This document shows positions 60,500-64,000 of a DNA stretch of 64,000 bases, in pieces. The DNA comes from an uncultured Peptococcaceae bacterium (GTDB lineage: Bacteria; Bacillota; Peptococcia; Peptococcales; Peptococcaceae). A program made the translations under genes and the position numbers. Every line of letters starts with the position of its first letter. Within the stretch, counting starts at the first letter, position 1. A model generated the notes under the pieces. The model did not search any database and had not been told where the DNA came from. It saw nothing but the letters and a program-made list of their open reading frames with translations. The stretch covers positions 5,530-69,529 of the forward strand of contig URZX01000011.1 of the NCBI GenBank assembly GCA_900552455.1, written 5' to 3'.

Positions 60500-61632
60500 A
60501 AAATTTAGATGACATCCGCGTAGAAATCAACGCGGTGGATGAGGAGCTGCAAGATCTCATCATCAAACGCCTCGACCTCGCCAAAGACGTGGCCGAATAC
60601 AAGAAAGCCAACAACCTGCCAATTCTCGACCGCGACCGCGAGCTCTGGATCCTCGACCACATCACGGAGGACAAGAGCCCGGACCTCGTCGTGCCGCTGC
60701 GGGAAACCTACGAAACCCTTTTCCGCGTTGCCCGCCGCCGTCAGAGCCAGCTCATCGATCCGGACGAAAGCTTCATCAACGGCGTCACCTGCACCTTCAC
60801 CGACGAACCCTTCCCTGAAAGCGGCAGCGTCGCCATCAGCGGTGATCCCAACGATCTGCCCGTCGCCCAGTCCCTTTTCAACAACCCACGCTGCGTGACC
60901 CTCAACAACGATATGAAAATCGTCGACGCCGTCGGGCTTGGCCTCTGCCAATACGGCATCCTGCCAATCGAAGACAACCGCTCCGGGGCCAAGGCGCTGA
61001 CCTACGACCTGCTCCTCAAAAAGACCTGCCACATCGTCCGCGGCATCAAGGTCAACCTGCATTACAAGCTCGTCGCCGCCAACAACGTCCCATTCACGAG
61101 TCTCAAAACCGTGAAAGTGGACCGCCGTTCCTACTACCATTGCAGCGAATTCCTCGCCACGCTGAACTGCAACATCATCGAGACCGGCGCCGAAGACATC
61201 AACCGTGAACTCGCCGATCCAAGCGACGATTTTATCGGCTGGATCGTACCGGCCCATGTCGAAATCTCCGACGCGCTCCACGTACTGCGTCAGGAAGTGG
61301 CCAACCCTGGTGACTACATCCGCTACATCTGCCTCGCTAAAACGCCGCGCATCCATCCGGACGCCGACAGCATCAGCCTCATGCTCTCGGTGCCAAACGT
61401 TTCCGGTGGGCTGGATGAAGTGCTCTCGCCGCTGGCTGCCCTTGGCATCAATCTGACCCTGCTGGAAAGCCGCCCGATTGTAGATGGCAACCACACCACC
61501 CACCGTTTCTTCATGGACATGGACAGTGACATTCGCCAGCCACAGGTCCAGGCCATCATCAACCAGCTTTCCCGCGACTGTCCGTCCTTCAGCCTGCTCG
61601 GCGCCTACAAAAACGTGGAGATCGAACTATGA
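60496..61632 (+). CDS. pheA: Chorismate mutase/prephenate dehydratase-like protein, divergent dehydratase domain
   Basis: 378 residues. N-terminal AroQ-type chorismate mutase (1-85: IRVEINAVDEELQDLIIKR, EYKKANN, DRDRE). The middle domain (about 100-285) resembles prephenate dehydratase at GILPIEDNRSGAKALTYDLL but the conserved TRF that carries the catalytic Thr is replaced by YIRY at 274-277, and the SHPQA-like stretch is also altered. A C-terminal ACT domain (about 293-375) keeps the Phe-binding ESRP. It may still make phenylpyruvate, or the middle domain may have lost that activity. Overlaps aroC by 4 bases. Confidence 0.85.
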   Translation: MKNLDDIRVEINAVDEELQDLIIKRLDLAKDVAEYKKANNLPILDRDRELWILDHITEDKSPDLVVPLRETYETLFRVARRRQSQLIDPDESFINGVTCTFTDEPFPESGSVAISGDPNDLPVAQSLFNNPRCVTLNNDMKIVDAVGLGLCQYGILPIEDNRSGAKALTYDLLLKKTCHIVRGIKVNLHYKLVAANNVPFTSLKTVKVDRRSYYHCSEFLATLNCNIIETGAEDINRELADPSDDFIGWIVPAHVEISDALHVLRQEVANPGDYIRYICLAKTPRIHPDADSISLMLSVPNVSGGLDEVLSPLAALGINLTLLESRPIVDGNHTTHRFFMDMDSDIRQPQVQAIINQLSRDCPSFSLLGAYKNVEIEL

Positions 61633-62864
61633 GTTTCGGACTTCTCGGCCGTACGCTGGGCCACAGCTTCTCGCCACAGATCCATGCGCAAATCGCTGAT
61701 TACGACTACCGCCTGTACGAAGTAGAACCGGAGGACATTCCAACGTTCTTCGCCGAAGGCGACTGGCAGGGCATCAATGTCACCATCCCTTACAAAGAAA
61801 CCGTCCTGCCCTACTGCGACGAAGTGAGCGAACAGGCGCGCCGCATTGGCTGTGTGAACACCCTCGTCCGCCGCGCCGACGGCACCCTTTTCGGCACCAA
61901 CACCGACTACGACGGCCTCGCCTACGCCTTCGACAGCGCCGGCATCGAGATCGCCGACAAGAAATGCCTCGTGCTCGGCAACGGCGCCACCTCAAAAACC
62001 GTCACAACTGTGCTCAGCGACAAAGGTGCACGGGAGATCGTTGTCTTCGGCCGGCATGACGCCGTGCCCTACAGCGACATCCCCCTGCACCACGACGCCC
62101 AGGTCATCGTGAACGCCACCCCCGTCGGCATGTATCCCAACAACGGCCAGCGTCTCATCGACCTGGACGGCTTCGCTCATCTTGAAGCCTGCTTCGACGT
62201 CATCTACAACCCGCATCGCAGTCGGTTTCTTCTCGACGCCGAGCGTCGCGGCGTGATCACCTGCGATGGGCTGCCAATGCTCGTGGCCCAGGCTGTCTAC
62301 GCCGCTGTGCATTTCATTGGCCTCACAGATCCGGCGGAAAAGATCGCGCCCATCCTTGCAAAAATGCGCGCCGACGACGAAAACATCGTGCTCATCGGCA
62401 TGCCTGGCGTCGGCAAGACCACCATCGGCGAAGCCCTTGCTGCCAAACTCGGGCGCAGCTTTGTCGACATCGACAGCGCCATCGAAGAAAAATACGGCAG
62501 CGTGCCAGATTACATCAACAACCACGGCGTCGACGCTTTCCGCGCCGTCGAAAGCGAAACCATCGCTGAGATCGGCAAGCAGCATGGACTCGTCATCGCC
62601 ACCGGCGGCGGTGCGCCGACGATCCCTGCCAACAAAGATCTCCTGCGCCAGAACGGGCGCATCTACTGGCTCATGCGCGCGCTGGAGGATCTGCCGACCG
62701 ATGGGCGTCCGCTTTCTGCTGGTGGTCTAGAGACCCTGCGCCGGCTCTTCGACGAACGCAAGGATTGCTACGCCGATTTTGCTGACGTCTCCATTGAAAA
62801 CCGCGACGTCGATACAACCGTCTCACAGATATTGGAGGATTTCCATGAAGCTATGCATCATTAA
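61629..62864 (+). CDS. Fused shikimate dehydrogenase - shikimate kinase
   Basis: 411 residues, two enzymes in one chain. Residues 1-about 245: shikimate dehydrogenase with GHSFSPQIH, catalytic Lys56 in IPYKE and Asp93 in TNTDYDG, and the NADP loop LGNGATSK. Residues about 250-411: shikimate kinase with Walker A GMPGVGKTT (257-265), DIDSAIE and GGGAP. Order of domains is dehydrogenase first, matching the pathway order. No internal stop or frameshift joins them. Starts in an ATGA overlap with pheA. Confidence 0.94.
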   Translation: MSFGLLGRTLGHSFSPQIHAQIADYDYRLYEVEPEDIPTFFAEGDWQGINVTIPYKETVLPYCDEVSEQARRIGCVNTLVRRADGTLFGTNTDYDGLAYAFDSAGIEIADKKCLVLGNGATSKTVTTVLSDKGAREIVVFGRHDAVPYSDIPLHHDAQVIVNATPVGMYPNNGQRLIDLDGFAHLEACFDVIYNPHRSRFLLDAERRGVITCDGLPMLVAQAVYAAVHFIGLTDPAEKIAPILAKMRADDENIVLIGMPGVGKTTIGEALAAKLGRSFVDIDSAIEEKYGSVPDYINNHGVDAFRAVESETIAEIGKQHGLVIATGGGAPTIPANKDLLRQNGRIYWLMRALEDLPTDGRPLSAGGLETLRRLFDERKDCYADFADVSIENRDVDTTVSQILEDFHEAMHH

Positions 62865-63288
62865 CGGGCCAAACCTCAACATGCTCGGCATCCGCGAGCC
62901 GGATATCTACGGCCGCACCACCTACGCCGACCTCTGCACCCTCATCAACGACCACGCCAAGGCGCGCGGCATCGACGTAGAGATCTACCAGAGCAACCAC
63001 GAAGGCGACCTCGTCGACAAGATTCAGGCCTGCTACGGCACCGCAGACGGCATCGTCATCAACCCCGCCGCCTACACCCACACCTCCGTCGCCCTGCTCG
63101 ACGCCGTCAAAGCCGTCGGCATTCCAACGGTAGAGATCCACATCTCCGATGTCAGCCAGCGCGAAGAGTTTCGCCAGGTAAGCTACATCCGCACCGCCTG
63201 CTGCAAGACCATCACCGGCCACGGCATCCAGGGCTATATTGAAGGCATCGACCATCTGCTCGACATGGAATTGGGAGAAACCCATTAG
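62845..63288 (+). CDS. aroQ: 3-Dehydroquinate dehydratase, type II
   Basis: 147 residues, dodecameric type II enzyme. INGPNLNMLGIREPDIYG (near 6) with catalytic Tyr, QSNHEGDLVDKIQ, INPAAYTHTSVALLDA (catalytic His region) and HISDVSQREEFRQVSY. ATG at 62845 with GGAGG upstream, overlapping the fusion gene by 20 bases. Last gene of the operon; completes the shikimate pathway. Confidence 0.96.
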   Translation: MKLCIINGPNLNMLGIREPDIYGRTTYADLCTLINDHAKARGIDVEIYQSNHEGDLVDKIQACYGTADGIVINPAAYTHTSVALLDAVKAVGIPTVEIHISDVSQREEFRQVSYIRTACCKTITGHGIQGYIEGIDHLLDMELGETH

Positions 63289-63312
63289 CCCTTTTGCTGC
63301 CCAGCGCCCATA

Positions 63313-63362
63313 ACACAAAACACCGACGCCTGCTCTATCTTGCAGACGTCGGTGTTTTGTGT
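63313..63362 (+). terminator. Terminator of the aromatic operon
   Basis: 16-bp perfect stem ACACAAAACACCGACG / CGTCGGTGTTTTGTGT with an 18-base loop, 24 bases after the aroQ stop, followed by a short T tract. Confidence 0.85.
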
Positions 63363-63409
63363 TTTACAGATTTCGCCACTGCCAACTTTCAATGCGTCAC
63401 AATAGAATA

Positions 63410-63449
63410 CCAGACCTGTACTGCTGAAGGATCAGCAGTACAGGCCTGG
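63410..63449. repeat. Strong inverted repeat next to the decayed transposase
   Basis: CCTGTACTGCTGA (63415-63427) pairs with TCAGCAGTACAGG (63432-63444), with CCAG/CTGG extending it across one mismatch. It lies at the truncated 3' end of the IS30-type gene. It could be a terminator or a leftover of an insertion event; I cannot decide. Confidence 0.5.
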
Positions 63450-63469
63450 TTTGTGTTATCTGTGTTTAG

Positions 63470-63980
63470 AGGGCGTTTTCGATGAATCTTTCGAGGATGG
63501 CTGGCCTTGAATCTGCCTCTGTGTTCTTCATAATCTTTTTTTACCATGATGCCTAAGTTTGCGGGCAGCACCTCTACAACCATGAGAACGACGCTGTTCC
63601 GGCGTATCAAACAAACCAGCATAAATGGCACGATAGATTGTTGCATAACTAACTACACACTTTGCATGTTCAAGGCGAAGACGTTCTGCAATCTGTTGTG
63701 GAGACCATTGCCATTCCAGAAAGGCACAACGTACAAAAGAAAACAATGAAGGATCTTCCAGGCGATGGTGAGAATGACATTTTTGTCGACGAATGGAGTA
63801 GGCTTTTTCCGCCTGATCGGGTCAATATTCACCATTAAAGGAATTGCGTTTTAGTTCACGAGAGATTGTAGAAGTGTTGCGACCTAGTTTGTTGGCAATG
63901 AAAGAAATAGATTTACCTTTCGCACGGAAGTACAATATATTTTCGCGTTCAAATGTAGTAAGATGGGTATAGTGGCTCAT
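63470..63980 (-). pseudogene. IS30-family transposase remnant (nonsense mutation, frameshift, truncated)
   Basis: Reading in from a clear start (MSHYTHLTTFERENILYFRAKGKS with AGGAG upstream, stated in two stretches of the N-terminal HTH), the frame hits TGA at 63822-63824 after SRELKRNSFNGEY, then continues with QKCHSHHRLEDPSLFSF, EWQWSPQQIAERL and YATIYRAIYAGLFD, all IS30 N-terminal features. At a run of seven T (63536-63542, plus strand) one base is gained or lost and the frame shifts to EEHRGRFKASHP, after which similarity ends near 63470. The catalytic DDE domain is absent, so it is not functional. Ends of the element not identified. Confidence 0.85.
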
Positions 63981-64000
63981 AGAAACACTCCTGGTTCTTT

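Overview
The window (64 kb, high-GC for its group, roughly 55-60 % by eye) reads as a chromosomal segment of an anaerobic or microaerobic member of the Bacillota (Firmicutes). Evidence: strong AGGAGG-type ribosome binding sites at almost every gene, sigma-A type promoters, a CIRCE operator, a TrmK/Nif3 pair, an SLH-domain surface protein, a manganese pyrophosphatase, and a two-subunit iron-sulfur fumarase together with cytochrome bd oxidase. I cannot name genus or family with confidence. No rRNA, tRNA or CRISPR array was found. Most of the window is dense, operonic core metabolism; the only mobile DNA is a decayed IS30-type transposase at the right edge.

Layout. 1-2.4 kb (minus): ACT-regulator, homoserine dehydrogenase and the cut-off homoserine kinase, with a clear promoter. 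2.6-7.6 kb (minus): branched-chain operon ilvB-ilvN-ilvC-second ilvB, behind a strong promoter with a pair of palindromic sites. 8-11.4 kb (minus): lipoprotein, response regulator and sensor kinase. 11.6-23.8 kb (minus): a long colinear array: metallophosphoesterase, RidA, cydAB, cydDC, PgeF, TrmK, Nif3 and a NitT/TauT-type ABC importer. 24-26 kb: uppP and an M20 amidohydrolase; then a Fic protein and a 1252-residue SLH surface protein whose leader carries a tetranucleotide-repeat mini-ORF and a terminator. 31-39 kb: methyltransferase, MATE pump, small membrane protein, flavodoxin-like reductase, CIRCE-controlled htpG, membrane-anchored XRE regulator, AlkD-like protein and a zinc phospholipase C family protein. 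39.3-44.1 kb (minus): a second ABC importer with two ATPases, two permeases, one binding lipoprotein and a 45-residue membrane microprotein. 44.4-48.2 kb (minus): fumarase, pyrophosphatase, CLC-type anion transporter. 48.3-54.8 kb (plus): galU, rarA, mnmA, a LOTUS-like/DUF3825-like protein and a purine permease. 55.8-63.3 kb (plus): an aromatic operon aroF-aroB-aroA-aroC-pheA-aroE/aroK-aroQ preceded by a Phe/Tyr-rich leader peptide and terminator.

How it works together. The window covers synthesis of threonine precursors, of Val/Leu/Ile and of phenylpyruvate via chorismate. The aromatic operon holds all seven shikimate steps (two fused) plus the Phe branch, and its leader suggests ribosome-mediated attenuation by Phe and Tyr supply.

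Most unusual observations: (1) the 39-44 kb importer encodes two ATPases with complementary defects: one has lost the LSGGQ signature, the other the H-loop histidine, predicting one competent and one degenerate ATP site; (2) the SLH protein gene has an upstream 18-codon ORF whose end is made of seven tetranucleotide repeats, followed by a terminator; (3) the aromatic leader peptide attenuator; (4) a chorismate mutase/prephenate dehydratase that lacks the canonical catalytic Thr of the TRF motif.
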